Shown piece by piece: positions 10,401-26,100 of a stretch of DNA of 64,000 nucleotides. Made by a program: the position numbers and the translations under genes. Where the stretch lies: positions 14,204,182 to 14,268,181 of the forward strand of contig CM012954.1 of the NCBI GenBank assembly GCA_000181795.3, in the 5' to 3' direction. The number at the start of each line of letters is the position of its first letter. The stretch's first letter is position 1. This DNA comes from Trichinella spiralis (lineage: Eukaryota > Nematoda > Enoplea > Trichinellida > Trichinellidae). The notes under the pieces were generated by a model. That model saw only the letters and a program-made list of their open reading frames with translations. It did not search any database and was not told the origin of the DNA.

Positions 10401-13274
10401 ATTAATTTCTTTATCGTTATTTGATTTATTTGATTTCTAGAAGATACTGTGATTCCTTGTAAAGGAAAAGAAATTCCTGTCCACATTTCTCACCGTTTTC
10501 ATTTCTCATCATCCCTGCAACGTATGTCAGTAATTGCCAGCTATATACCTGTTGGCTCGGCGGATGCGCAGTACTTTTTTGCAGTGAAAGGTTCTCCAGA
10601 AATTTTGAAACCAATGGTGCTTTTTGAAAAAAAAGAAACTCTGCGTTACTTGTAATTCTTTAAATGAATTTGATTTTTAGTTTAGGGAACCGCCTGAAAA
10701 CTACGACGAAATTTACAAACAAATGACCCTAGAAGGAGCTCGTGTACTTGCTCTAGGATACAGGTTGATTGGTCATCGTTCTCATCAAGAAGTGAGATTG
10801 TTTTTTTTCACTATTTGAATTTCTATTTTTGGTCATTTTACAGGTGCGATCGTATACGCGTGATTTTGTGGAAAAAGAATTGGACTTTGCGGGCTTTGTG
10901 ATAGTTTCTTGCCCGTTGAAGCCGGATTCGAAGGAAGTGATCCGAGAAATTATCGACTCGGACCACAGAGTTACAATGATAACCGGTGACAATCCACTGA
11001 CCGCTTGCCACGTTGCAAAAGAATTGGAAATGATTAACGACAATGCTGTTGTCATTCTCGAAGAGCCAACTGACATCAGTGGTACAAATTAATCACTAAC
11101 TAACTAACTAATAATAATAATATGAATAAAATAATAGGAGAAAAGATAATTACATCTCTTTCTAGGTGTCGGCGGTTGGTTTTGGGTTTCATTGGATCGG
11201 TCGATTCACATACCGATGATACCTATGCAAGGTGTGCAATATTTGGCTTTGAATTTTACCCTTTGCATGACCGGATCGGTTAGTATTGGATATATTGCAT
11301 CAACTGTTGTAAATGCGTATGCGAAAACTTTTTGGTGAACATTAATTATTCATAACAGGGCTTTGCATACTTTTACAATGTGAACAAAGCGTTTTTATCC
11401 GAATTGTTGCCGTACGTTGCTGTATTTGCTCGAATGGCTCCCAAACAAAAAGTATCAATTTGCTCAGCTGCTACTGTTGCAGTAGTAGTTAGTAGAGAAG
11501 GATAAAATTTTTTTTTTAAATTTTATTTCAGGAAAAAGTGATCACTTTGTTGAAAGAAAAAGGTCTTGTAACGTTGATGTGCGGCGATGGGACGAATGAT
11601 GTCGGCGCGTTGAAACACGCCGATGTGGGTGTGTAATTTTTGTATATTGTTCTTCATTTGTTTTTTTTTCTGTTTAAATTGTTGTTTTTCATTCCCAGGC
11701 GTAGCTCTTCTTTCTCATCCAGCATTGACAGGGGAAAATCGTGACAACAATTCGAAAAAGTCCAACGAATCCTCCCCTTCCACATTGCTGATGTCCAATG
11801 CTGCTAGAAATTCTTCCACTGCAGCAGCAGATGGCAGTCCGCAGCAGCATACGCTGTCGCGTTCTTCTTCTTCTTCTCATTCGCATGCGGCGTCAAGGCG
11901 GTTTTTGAATTCAAAATCCCTTGTGAATCCCACTTCGACCATGTCGGTAAGGATTGCTTTTCAGTTGTTGTTGTTGTTGTTTGTTGATAAGCACATGGAT
12001 AAACTTTTGTTTTGTCTTACAGAAAGTGCAGCAAGCTTTGAAGAAATACGAAGAAGAAGAAGGACCCGCGTTGGTACGACTCGGCGACGCTTCAGTAGCA
12101 GCTCCGTTTACTTCAAAATATTCATCCATTCGATCAAGTAAATAAATTCAAACAAACAAACAAACAAATAAATAAATAAATAAATAAATATTTCTGCTTT
12201 CAGTCTGCCATATTGTTCGCCAGGGGCGTTGTACTTTGGTTACCACTTTGCAGATGTTTAAAATTCTAGCGCTGAATGCACTTTTGTTGGCTTATTGTCA
12301 AAGTGTTCTCAACTTGGACGGTGTGAAATTTTCCGACAGGCAAGCCACTGTGCAAGGGCTGTTGTTGGCGGCATGTTTTTTCTTCATCTCCAGATCGAAT
12401 GTTGGTTAATTTATTCGAAGAAAAAAAATTAAACATAATTCTATTCATATTTATTAATTTTTTTCCATTATTTATTAGCCGTTGAAAACTCTGGCCAAAC
12501 AGCAGCCGTTGCCGAATATTTTCAACGCGTACACGTTGCTGTCCGTATCTGCGCAATTCATCATTCACTTTTTCTCTCTGGCCTATCTTGTCAGCTTAAC
12601 CCATCAGATCAACTCTAAAAATAAGTAATTTTTCAGTTTTTTTTTTGATCATGTAACAATAATTTTTTTTCTCTACTATTTTCTCGTTTATTCTCTAGTG
12701 TGGAAAAGGCAAATTTGGAGCAAAAATTTCAACCAAACTTGTTGAACAGTCTCGTCTATTTGATGTCGATTATGTTTCAGACTTGTAATTTTGCCATCAA
12801 TTATCGGGTAAGTGGAGACGAATTTTTTGGTCGGTTGGTCGGTCGGGGTTGTTGTTTAGCTTTTTTTTTTCAACTTCACCAAATTCATTTGTTCACAAAA
12901 TTCAAGGGACATCCATTTATGGAAAGTCTGGTCGAGAACCGAGCCCTTCTGTATACTTTGCTGTCCGCCGGTGCTACGGTGGTCATTTTAACTGCCGGCC
13001 TGGCTCCAGACATGGCTGAGCAATGCGAGCTTGTTCAGCTACCACCAGAGGTGTGTTTGTGTGATTTATTTGATTTATATTGTATTTATCTTCTTTTTCT
13101 ACCTTGAACTTATTTGTTTGGTCATTTTTTGCATTTTTGCAGCTTCGTAATGCCGTGCTGATGATAATCGCGGTGGACATTTTAGCTTCTTATACGGCGG
13201 ATAAGATTTGCGCTTTTGTATTTGGCCAAGTGAAAAAATCGACCACAAGACAGCAGCAGTTGGAAAAGAAATAG
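7403..13274 (+). CDS. ATP13A1: P5A-type ATPase (ATP13A1 / CATP-8), ER transmembrane-helix dislocase
   Basis: P5A-ATPases sit in the ER membrane and remove misinserted or mistargeted transmembrane helices. The model has 25 exons and 1195 residues (human about 1204): 7403-7657, 7733-7822, 8361-8551, 8614-8686, 8756-8911, 8980-9049, 9113-9219, 9293-9422, 9496-9678, 9778-9915, 9966-10086, 10154-10308, 10441-10616, 10681-10791, 10844-11081, 11166-11278, 11359-11451, 11532-11628, 11699-11946, 12023-12137, 12204-12400, 12479-12624, 12699-12807, 12907-13050, 13143-13274. Visible motifs are LTGESVPQM (actuator domain), PPELPIEL (the P5 M4 signature), DKTGTLT with the phosphorylated Asp at about residue 486, [14 protein letters not shown], and the hinge [17 protein letters not shown] Ser/His/Asn-rich insert follows the hinge (exon 11699-11946) and is also variable in other species. 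The start of exon 3 was chosen because an acceptor before 8361 keeps phase 0, whereas upstream sequence has an in-frame stop. The other exons align along their whole length. Confidence 0.96.
12150..12190. repeat. AAAC/AAAT tetranucleotide microsatellite in an ATP13A1 intron
   Basis: Tandem AAAC units turning into AAAT units, inside the intron between exons 12023-12137 and 12204-12400. It makes up most of the intron. Confidence 0.9.
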
Positions 13275-13331
13275 GCATTTTAACCCCCAACACAGAGCGT
13301 AATATTATATCTTTTATTGAGCGCAGTTGAA

Positions 13332-13337
13332 AATAAA
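13332..13337 (+). terminator. Polyadenylation signal, ATP13A1
   Basis: AATAAA lies 58 bases after the ATP13A1 stop codon, inside the short convergent gap before the IMPDH stop at 13514. Confidence 0.6.
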
Positions 13338-13513
13338 AGCTGTTTGTATTATTTTGCAAAAATGCCAAAGACAATTAATTATTTTTTTATTATTTTTTCC
13401 ACTATCCCGCATAATAATATCATCATTGTTCCATCATCACATGCTTTGATTGTGTTTTTTTTTCTTCTTTTTATTGTGTACAGGATCCGAAGAGGTTGTT
13501 ATTTGTCATTTTG

Positions 13514-16201
13514 TCAAAACAGACGCTTTTCATATCTGCAACACGAGAGAGGAAGTATTAAAAACAAACAAACAACGCACATTGGTGGATCATAATCAAT
13601 CGGTGAAAAAGAAGAAGAAGAAGAAGAACTTACGAATGCAGTGAATGCACGCTACCTTCCATCTGAGCACCGGCACTTCGACGTTCAAAACGCACTGTTC
13701 CATTGTAAATCATTTCACTTCAACCAAATACAATAAAATTAATTAATTATTTAGAAATTACGTTTACGGTGGAGAGATGAAAATTCGGGGAAAAAAAGGA
13801 AACAAAATTACTGAAGGTTAACCGTGCTTCTAATGCCCATGTCTTGTAGACCGTGTTTCACACCAACAGTCAGGTAAGGTAGAAAAATGTGAATGGAACC
13901 TTTGTCAGTAACTGTACCGGATACACCTTGGGCAACACGAACTTTATCACAGTCTCTGGAAAATTTGAGAATGGAGAAAAGAAAAACTAAGACTGAACCC
14001 GTAAACAACAAAATGTAGTAACAACGATACTTCTGAAAATAACGATCCTGCGATTCGGCATTCTCACTGAGAACATCCAAACTGCCCATTCCTCGGTATT
14101 TTTTCAGTCGAATACCGTCTGACCATATGTAATCGCCAGGAGCTTCCAAAGTACCGGCCAACAACGAGCCCATCATCACCGTCGATGCGCCCAACGCCAA
14201 AGCTTTCGTTGCATGGCCCAAGCATTGAATTCCACCGTCGGCAATCACCGGTACGCCGTAACGCTGCGCATATCTGGCCACTTGATAAACCGCAGTACCT
14301 TGAGCTCGACCGACCGCCATCACTGGAAAAAGTCAACAAGATGAAGGTAAGTGCAATTTAAATTGTTTTTTTTTGTTTTGTTTTGTCTTTATTAATTTTA
14401 AATTAACCTTCTTGGGTGATACAAATCGATCCACTGCCCATACCAACACGCAGAGCATCTGCCCCAGCTGAAATTAAACATTCTGCCTGTTCTGCAGTAA
14501 CCACTGAAATGAAGTAGCAAAAAAAAATAATAAATTAGATACAGTATAGGTGATAAAAGGGGGTTTCAAGTTTTAACCATTTCCTGCGATCACATCTATT
14601 TTACTGTAGTGAGCTTTTATGTATTTCAAAAGATCAATCTGATAAATACTGCATCCTTGTGAAGAATCCTACAAATATAACGTTAAATGAGAACTTGAAA
14701 AAAAAAGAAAAGTTATAAAACGTCATCTGACAATGACAATAATGTCCACTCCGGCTTCGACCAGCAGTTTCAGTCTGTCTTTCGATTCTTCACGGGTGCT
14801 GATAGCAGCTCCTACCAATAGACGACCATATTTGTCCACACTGCTCAACGGATATACGCGCCGCTTTTTAATATCCGTACGAGCAATAAGAGAAACAAGA
14901 CGGTTCTCATCGTCAACAATTGGCAGTTTTCCTGTAAAATGAACATTTTTTTTTCCACTTCTCTTCTCTCTATACAACATCTTATTATTATTATACCTCG
15001 CTTGTTTTCTTGCAACGTTTGATAAGCGGAATCGAGTGTCACTGATGCGGATGCAGTGATCACCAATTCCCGTGGTATCATCACAGCCGATATTGGGGTC
15101 GATTTCCATTTCTCTTCAGGTATGAAATCCACATCGCGCGACGTGCACAAACCAACCAGGACACCGCCAATTTTTCCCGTGTCCGTTATCGGTACACCGG
15201 AAAAGCCGAATTTCCGTTTCACTTCCATCACATCGAATACAGTATTCTGCGGACTGAGCACTACCGGATTCCATATGAAACCTTGTTTCGCACGCTGATA
15301 ATACAAAGAAGAATGGAAGATGATAAAAAAAGAAATGAAAACGGAAACTATCCAATTGCTGCATATACTTTAACTTTTGCCACTTCTTCGGCTTGATATT
15401 CTGGTGTACAGTTGCAATGAATGATTCCAATACCACCACACTGCTGAAAGTAGAAGAAATTGATTCGATTCAGAAGATGAAAAAAAATCATATCGAATTC
15501 AATTGGGACAATTTGTTTGTTTGTTTACCGCCATCGCTATTGCCATGTCAGATTCAGTGACTGTGTCCATTGGTGAAGAAACAAACGGCGCTTTCAAAGT
15601 GACATTTCGAGTCAAATGTGTCGTCAAATCCACATCTTCTACCGGAAAGTCCACATATCCAGGTAAAATGATAAAGTCACTAAAAGTAAATCAACAAACG
15701 AATGGATAAGATAGAGATGATCGATAATATTTGGTATGTTTCGTTCATTTTTTTAACTTGTCATGTTTTATCCAATTAATTTCTGTTCAATTTCTCATCT
15801 GAAGGTAAAGATCACATCAGAAATTTGCATTATCATCATCAGACCCATTTTTATTTATTCAGCAGAATTAATTAAGCTTGAAAATGGTCGCTGTTAAACA
15901 AACATTAGCTCATCTTTATGCAAATAATCATCATCCGTGTGCTTACAAATTGATTTGTTAGCTTTGTCGTTAAACAACAATTAGGCCATTTCTAATTTTA
16001 AAATGTTGTTAAAACGATATTTTTCGAGTAGATAAAAGAAAATTCATAAACGATACTTTATATTTATTTATTAATATTTTCCATTTAATTATTTACTATT
16101 TTCACTTACTTGTACGTGATGCCTTCGCGCGAGCTGAACAGTTCTTCCAAAGTCAATCCGTCCGGTTCCCTATCTTTTCCGACCAACAGATTGCGCTTCA
16201 T
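13514..16201 (-). CDS. IMPDH: Inosine-5'-monophosphate dehydrogenase (IMPDH)
   Basis: IMPDH oxidises IMP to XMP with NAD+, the committed step of guanine nucleotide synthesis in the cytosol. Eleven exons on the minus strand: 16110-16201, 15529-15679, 15369-15443, 14997-15294, 14732-14931, 14578-14668, 14408-14503, 14031-14322, 13812-13955, 13634-13717, 13514-13535. They sum to 514 residues, the same length as human IMPDH2. The N-terminal barrel segment ([20 protein letters not shown]) is followed by a Bateman module with two CBS repeats ([14 protein letters not shown] and [20 protein letters not shown]). The catalytic loop [12 protein letters not shown] has its Cys at about residue 330. The flap and C-terminus read [16 protein letters not shown], then [18 protein letters not shown]. 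The last coding exon is only 22 bases. The start at 16201 is the first ATG after an in-frame stop and lies just after an acceptor-like TTTGTCTAG. Every conserved motif needed for catalysis is present. Confidence 0.97.
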
Positions 16202-16857
16202 CTTGCAGATTTTCTTCAACTAGACAAAATCACAAATGTTTCACATTGTAGCTGACGCATAAAAAAAGAAGAATTTTAAATTTAAATGAGGAGAAAAAGA
16301 AAACAATGGAAATGCTAAACTGTACCACCACCACCACCACCACCACTACCACCAATTCAATTGTTAATATTGAAAAAAAATGGTCGTAAAATGTCAACTG
16401 CTAACTTCAACAAACACCATGCATCACTGACCTATTGAAAGAAGAAGAAGAAAAAGCACAAATGTGTTATCGCAGATATTGCACAGAGTTCACAGATATT
16501 GGAGAGTTCACCTAAATGGATTATTAAAAAATATTGTGCGTGCGAACAACAACGGACTGAGCATTATAAATAAATATACGGTTGATAACGGCAACCAATT
16601 TTCCATTCGGAAGCTAGTGAAAAAAAAGATCGATAAAATTATTCAACTTTTATTAGTCGATGAGAAAATGCCGATTAATTAGACTGACAACGGAAATTCA
16701 TACACATACTTATTAATATATGAATATAATATTTATTTAGAAAAAAAGAATAATAATTAATACCTCTTTCCAAATAATGAACAATAAATGAAATTCCAGT
16801 AAGAATAGAGGGAAGAGAGGTCAGTTTCCAATAATCATTTACCGTAGACCACCATCA
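16202..16857. other. Intergenic region, IMPDH / RPN1
   Basis: 656 bp between the IMPDH start codon and the ribophorin I stop, both on the minus strand. It contains a CAC trinucleotide run (16324-16354). On the minus strand it also has an AATAAA at 16737-16732, a candidate polyadenylation signal for RPN1. A short + strand open frame (16464-16682) has no recognisable similarity. Confidence 0.6.
16324..16354. repeat. CAC trinucleotide microsatellite
   Basis: About ten ACC/CAC units with one interruption (CTACC), upstream of the IMPDH start codon. Confidence 0.9.
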
Positions 16858-19492
16858 TCATATGGAATATAGAATATGATTCATTTTTTCACTTAAATCT
16901 TCAATTTTGGTTCGCAGTTGATTCGAAGCTTCTGTATACGATTGTCGATTCAATTTTCCACCAACGTGACGTTCAGCTTCGTGATTCCAACTGGTGAATG
17001 ATTCGCGTACTTGTTGATCCATTCGTTGAATCATACTCACCTAAAAGTAGTGAACAGTGGAAATTTTTCAATAAAAAAAAATCATTACAGCAAACATGAA
17101 CAACCAATCACCAATGAAATAATGCGTTGTCGCATAGGTGAGAAATGTGTCTTTCCTATTCAGCATAATTTACTTGCATTGGTGATGAAATTTTAAACAC
17201 CGATGCATAAAATTATTTTCAAAAAGTATAATTAAATTGGTGAAAATCAATTTTTTTTGCAAACGTCACTGGACAAAGGAAAATAATATTGAAATATTAC
17301 CTTTTCTGCCGCTTCACTGCTTTCAGCTTTCAACTGTGACTGCAATTCCGTGATGTGCTGGTTCAAGTTTCGCCATTCTTGATCCAGACGTTTTTTCGTT
17401 GCTCCAAAAATTGCACTATCCTTGCTCGAGATGTACTTTTCCAAATTTTCCACAATCTGTTCGTAAATTTTACCCCTCTTCTGATGCGCTTCGGAAAATT
17501 CATCAGTAAGACTATCCAATTTCATTCTACTTTCAGCAGAAGTGTCCTGGAATTTTAGTACAATTTCAACAACAATTACAACAAGTAACAAGCTTTGGGC
17601 TTTCTGTGAACCTTGACAATGGAAAAATCCAATCGAACGAAAAATATGATCGTGCAGAAAAACACCATAAATGCCACAGCTACCATAATCGGCTCGCGAA
17701 CAATTTTCGATGATTCCCAAGTATAATACAACTGTAAGATATTTTCTTATGATTTAAACTGAAAGATAACAACAACAGTAAAAACAATTCAACTTCAAAA
17801 TCTTGTATGTGATTTTCCACAAGGTGACGTTTGTGCATTGTAATCACTGGTCGTCCGGTTACATCCAAATATGTGTAGTGTAGGCTATTCGGATACTGTT
17901 CTACATCGTAAGGCGGTTTGACTCGAATATTTCTAAATGAAAATAATCTTTGGAAATTTTTTATCAAAAATAATATTCAAAAACAACTTTGATTCTTCGG
18001 GCAAAATGATTTTCAGCTGAAAATTTTCGATGAAAAAGTTTTCAAAGACATGATCAACAAAACGCATCTTCAGCCCAAATTGGCTACCTGCTTTGTAAAT
18101 ATTACTTACATTGCATATTTGCAAATCAAATTGAAATTTGAAGACAAACTTTATACCTGAGTGATATAAATATTCATAACTAGGAATATTATAACCAATA
18201 GTATAAGTGGTTCTCCAACCGCCAAACAATGGAAATCGAGGTTGTATTGTAAGATGGAGTGAATCTGGATTATGGCGCACTTCACTAGTAGAAACATTGC
18301 CAATTTCATCCCGATAATATATATGCTTTGCAGAAGCTGGTAATATTGTCTGAATAAAGTAAACACCGGTTATTTGACAAGTGAGCGTTAAGGAAAATGT
18401 GAGTAAACGCAAGAATGCAGACCCGAAAACCGCTGACACTCGGAGAAATTTGACGTTGCGAACGCTGGTAATCTAAACGCGAAAATGGCCCTGTAAGCAC
18501 CGCACCTTGGTGCTCCAAATTAATATGCTCTTCAACGGCAATATTGCCCCAATGTGAAACTTCAATGATGCGTTCGAGTTCTGTTACCACCAGAAAAGGA
18601 GCATAACTTTCAAAATGCACTCTCATGGGTTCCTGAAAACAATATAACTAATTATAATCAAACAAATGTAATTATATTCTCTTCTTACCATAACAAACGG
18701 AGGAATATTCTCATAAATACCGTATGTCAAAATTTTCCCTGATTTTACTACCGGTAACACTTTTTTCGTATACGATTCAACATTCTCTGAGTAGAGTTTT
18801 ATAACCATTTTTTGTTTTTTTACTTCATACGGCGATAACATATATGTCAAATCGTCGTAAATGAAGAATCTAAAGGTAAAATCATTTTATGACGTGCTGA
18901 AATATTCAAACCAATAAAGATATGCTTAAATCGTATTGCTTACTGGCGTCCTTTTTGTGTAATATGTGTGGGAAATGGTTTCAACCATTCACCATAAACA
19001 AATTCCGCAGTCACTTTTATCTTCCTCTCATTCCTGGCTGGAAGTGTGACTTTCAAAAATGCTACATCACTGAAAAAACAACTTAATAACTAACAACTGA
19101 AACAACAGTATACAGTTAAAAATTACTCATGGCCCGACACTTCCACTTTGTCTACTTGTAAAGTGGTCTTTGGGGAATCAAAATGCACCTAAAACCCAAA
19201 GAAAAATACAAAATATAAAACAATGCTTAAATTTGACAATAATTACATTGTAAAAAGCCAAATGATCCATTTTCTTTCTCGGCATCGCGAGTAGAATGTA
19301 TGATGGTAATTTATTTCCAGTAGCTTCGAAATCAAGAGTTACTTTTTCCTTGACCAGTTGTGATGTCAGATCAACATTTCTTACAGCCATTGAAATAATA
19401 CAACTGTCATCATTGAGATTTACTTTCTCCAGCGTTCTTGAAGCATGGCATACAACCGCCAGCAACACGAAAGAAAACATAACCAGTCGCAT
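16858..19492 (-). CDS. RPN1: Ribophorin I, oligosaccharyltransferase subunit OST1
   Basis: Ribophorin I is a type I ER membrane subunit of the oligosaccharyltransferase, which N-glycosylates nascent proteins at the translocon. Exons (minus): 19247-19492, 19127-19188, 18944-19069, 18689-18869, 18423-18632, 18157-18349, 17988-18087, 17794-17932, 17612-17731, 17301-17546, 16858-17040, totalling 601 residues (human 607). The start [14 protein letters not shown] is a signal peptide. The lumenal part keeps family landmarks: [48 protein letters not shown] and [14 protein letters not shown]. One transmembrane helix (exon 17612-17731, about [17 protein letters not shown]) precedes a cytosolic coiled-coil tail rich in Glu/Lys and ending HILYSI. 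It is divergently arranged with METAP2. Identification is strong; all phases agree. Confidence 0.96.
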
Positions 19493-20479
19493 TTTTGAAT
19501 TTAATAATTTTCCTAAATTTGTTAATAATAAGGTGCTAAAATTTGAAAAAATATTATAAATTAAATATAATAAAATGCTATAGGACACGAATCATTGTTG
19601 CAATACAGAAATGTAAGACTCAAGTTCAATTTAATACGTTTCAATTTCCATTACACATGGTAGCGTTTCAGCGTTGAAAAATTATAAAAATTTCTCTTTT
19701 GAATTAGTAGTTATATTTTTAATCACAATAATTACTTTATATGAATTATTTTTTTTACTTAAATTGTTTAATGAAATGTCAATTGAACTTAAGCATAATT
19801 TTTATTTTGATGCTATAAAATGTTTTTTTGTTATTTTTAAAAATAAAATAATAATTCGTGTAAATTTATACTTGTGAAAATATAAGCACAATAAATATCA
19901 ATGACATGTTACACAAGTCATACTGTAGTTCATATTTCAGAAGTCAGTATGTTAGGCATAATTTATTTCGAACAATTTGATTGTTTATTTGATTTTTTCT
20001 TATATTTAAAATTTTATTTATTTCAATTATTATATTTAACTATTTACTGACAAAGTTTTATTTTGTAAGTGACGTAAACTTGATCATATTATAGTATACT
20101 TTCTTCGACGGATTAATTTTGCAATATGTTTGTCAATGTTTTATGGTGGATGTGCTGAGCAGTGCTAATTCTTTGCAGTCTTTGTCGTATATGGCTGTGA
20201 TTTGAGATTAAATGAATTTCTTTCTTCTTTCCTTAAAGCAGAAAAATTAACCGTATTGCACGAGCTAATCTTGAACTTGTGCACTTTTAGTTTTTTGATC
20301 ATTGTTTTTCTTTGATGATATTTTTGTATTTGCTTGATGTAATTTATATAACGACCTATCATTCGAGTAATGCTGAACTTTTTTCACAACTTTAATGTTT
20401 GCATTTTGTATTTGACGTCATTATCGTGTATAATAATTTTGCGATTATGTGAAACAATGCAGTTAATCGAATTTTAGAA
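19493..20479. promoter_or_regulatory. Shared divergent upstream region of RPN1 and METAP2
   Basis: 987 bp between the two divergent start codons. It is AT-rich (long A/T stretches near 19680-20060) with no recognisable coding exon. Because both genes start here, it should hold both promoters. I cannot assign a TATA box or factor site with confidence. An acceptor-like TTTTAG ends at 20477, two bases before the METAP2 ATG. Confidence 0.5.
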
Positions 20480-22948
<2,469 letters not shown>

Positions 22949-23079
22949 TAACACTTGTGCAGCAATTATATAAAATCAACAGCATTTGAAATGTCGTGCA
23001 GAGTTTCATCAATGAGAAGAAGTTCTTTTACTTTTACAACGTATATTTTATGTAGTTGTTCATTTGTTCATTTTTTGCA

Positions 23080-23085
23080 TTTATT
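23080..23085 (-). terminator. Polyadenylation signal, contactin gene
   Basis: AATAAA on the minus strand, about 80 bases after the proposed contactin stop at 23166, within the 217-bp convergent gap with METAP2. Confidence 0.45.
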
Positions 23086-23165
23086 GGTGTGAAAGTGTAA
23101 TGTAGGTTTTTGTTTGATGAGCGCTGCAAAATGACACATATCGAGCGGTAGTAAAAGTTGTGAGA

Positions 23166-26100
23166 TCAGAAAGTAAAGCTGAACGGTACATAATGGAAAG
23201 TATGATGGGAGACAAGAACGAAATAAATGCACAGGCAGCTGTTGATGATGAGTAGTATTGTCGATGCTTTCAGTTTCCCGCTTGAAGAAATGGATTCTGA
23301 AAGAAAATATTGAAAATAATATGAAATATTAAAAATAGCTTTTGCAAACTCTTACGCAATACAGAAGGCAGTACGAGCGCAGTTTTTGATGATGGCCCAT
23401 AACCACCAACATTGTAAGCCTTCACTGTTACAGTGTAGGCGGAAGTAGGTTTCACCGGGCCGAGTTTCATTTTGGGCGGAAAATCAAGACCGCTGTCGAT
23501 GGGCAAGTCGAATACTCGTCTTTCCGTCTCCTTATATGAATTAGCAAAGGTAACCTTAAATGTAATTAGCAGTCGTTTAAAAAGCTTTTTTTGCTCGTTT
23601 ATTGGATTTCGCAACTGTCATTTCATTCACCTGATAGCCGAGTATTTCGTCTTGTTCAAGAGCACGACGGGACATGCGCCAGCCTACTGTAACGAAACCA
23701 ATTTTATCCGCTGCACTGACGGAACAACAGATAGGTATATCGGATGGGGCTGAAAAAGCCGTTGAAACGTCAGTTTTCATATAAGAAAATAATAAAGGAA
23801 TTGTGTACCTGGCCGGTAAGTTTTCACCAGGCTCAGACTGGATGCCGGCGCCTCTCCGGCACTATTGCTCGCTATTGCTGAAAAGGCATATTCCGTTTCG
23901 GCGGTCAGATTGCAAGCAGGCATCCCTTGCTTGAGCAAAATAAAGGGCGCCTTATGGAAATGTTTGCTATTGGGATCGGCGCTTGCCCAGTAAAAGATTT
24001 CAAACCAGTCAACTGGCTCACACTGATTCACTATCACTTTGTCGACCAGATAAAGCTGGACGCACGTAGCATTCAGTGCCTTTGCATCTACACGGTACAC
24101 GGAAGATGGTTCTAAAATATTATTACATCAATAATAATAATAATGTGTGTAATGAATTTTTTATTTGAAAAATTACTTTTTACAACAGGTATGGCATAAA
24201 CCGGAAGTGTGTTTGGTCCTTCACCGTAATTATTATATGGACGAATATATAGCTGAAATAATTTGAATGGTAATAAAGTTATGTTAATTATTTTCTTATT
24301 TTATTACTTCATATCTTTTGCAAGGTACTGTTTCATTTGTTTGAACAGTATATGAGAGATTGATGAGCGTAGAATTTGTGGTGGCAGGCAGTTTTTCAGT
24401 TTGCGTATTTCTGAAATCACCAACTGGCCGCCATTCCAAAATATATCCTAACGAACTGTCTCCCCAGAGATGTTTCGGCAGCATCTTTAAATATAAAAAC
24501 GACATTTAAGTAAAATGTTAAACGGAGTTAAGCACAGGTTTACCTTCCATTGGATAGTGATTTGGCTGGTGTGGTATACTTGTGCACTGAGTTGCACATC
24601 TTCAATAACACTTGGTGGACCTGGAGCAGTTTCTGTCCAAGGTGTGGCGTCACTGGCATCGCTCCATCCGATTGAATTAGCTGCTCGAACACGGAAGCGG
24701 TATTTATTGAATGGCAGTATATCTCTTTCTACAGTTGTTTCATTTAAATTCCATCGAATATCTGAAATATCATTTGAAGAAACAGAATTTGAATCGTATA
24801 ATATGCGTGAGATAGGGAAGCTTACCATCTTTGACAATTTTCCAACCTTCAGCGTAAGTAGTTTTGCTTTCGACGCGAAATTTCGAAATAGGGAGAGTCC
24901 TCTTTTCTTGTTCATTTGGAATTTTCCACCTCAAGTATATTCTGCTATTGGCTTGCGGTTGAGCAATGACTTCAATTGGAGCAAGTGGAGCACCTGAAAA
25001 GTTGAAATATACATTAAATATATGATACATAGGAAAATTTTTATTTTATTTTTTCCTTACCTTCAACAGTCACTTCAGAAGAAGCACTGGCAGTCCAAAG
25101 CGGTAGAATAGGTACGTGACATGAATAATTTCCGTGGTGAAGCAGACTTATTGGAGATATTGTAAGTTGCGTCCCACTTCCGGGAAGAGGGAGCAGCGTT
25201 GCGGAGTTGAACTGTCTGAGCTGTTCTATTGGATATCCGTTGAATGACCACCACGGAGCAATTTCTGCCGTCGAACCGGCATTATTAGTCCAAGCATATT
25301 TGCAAGACAACGTAAGATTTTGACCAACAAGTACATGCTTGTTTGCTGGACGTATGCGAATATAAAAATCGTCTGAAATGTTAAATTTCTTATAACAATT
25401 AATGTAGTGGTTGAAAAATGAACAGGTAGGAGAAAACAGTAATTCAAATATCATACGGTAAACGACTAGTCGAAAGCGTTGGATTATTCCCGCTTGACGA
25501 TAGGCAATACGACATTCATAGACTGTGTCGGAATCTCGTTTAGTTACGTTCTTGATTGTCAATAAATCACCAGCTTTTGATAGCGACAACCTTTGGTCAT
25601 ACTGTAGCGCGGATTTTCCAACAATCCACTGTCCACGGCTTGACCAGTGCCCTGTACGATCTGCACAGCGTAAAATCTGAAATATTCGTGAAATGTGTGC
25701 TTATTCTATCAAAAAAATCAAAAATAATTCATGAGACATCCCGAAACGTTTTGCCATTACAAAATGCATGTTATTAAAAGAGTAATTTTACAGTAGTACG
25801 GACAGTTATTAAATTAATTTTACAAAAGTAATGCTTTATTATAATTTTTAAGCATTTTGTAATAATATTCTAAATGGAATTTTTATTATTTTTTTGTTAT
25901 TACTTTAAAGTTAAAAATTATGCACGTAAGATTTAAAACCATTTATTATAAAATAAACATGCTAATCAAGAATCACTTTATTTAATGAATAATTATTTAT
26001 ATTAACAAATTACTGCATAGACGATTAATTTTAACCTGAAAATCAAAATACGGTATTACACAGTTTTTTCAGAATTGATCGGTATGAAATTTTAATTTTT

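Noticed and set aside
13317-13644. + strand open frames downstream of ATP13A1
   Set aside because: They overlap the last two IMPDH exons on the other strand and are otherwise T-rich low-complexity sequence.
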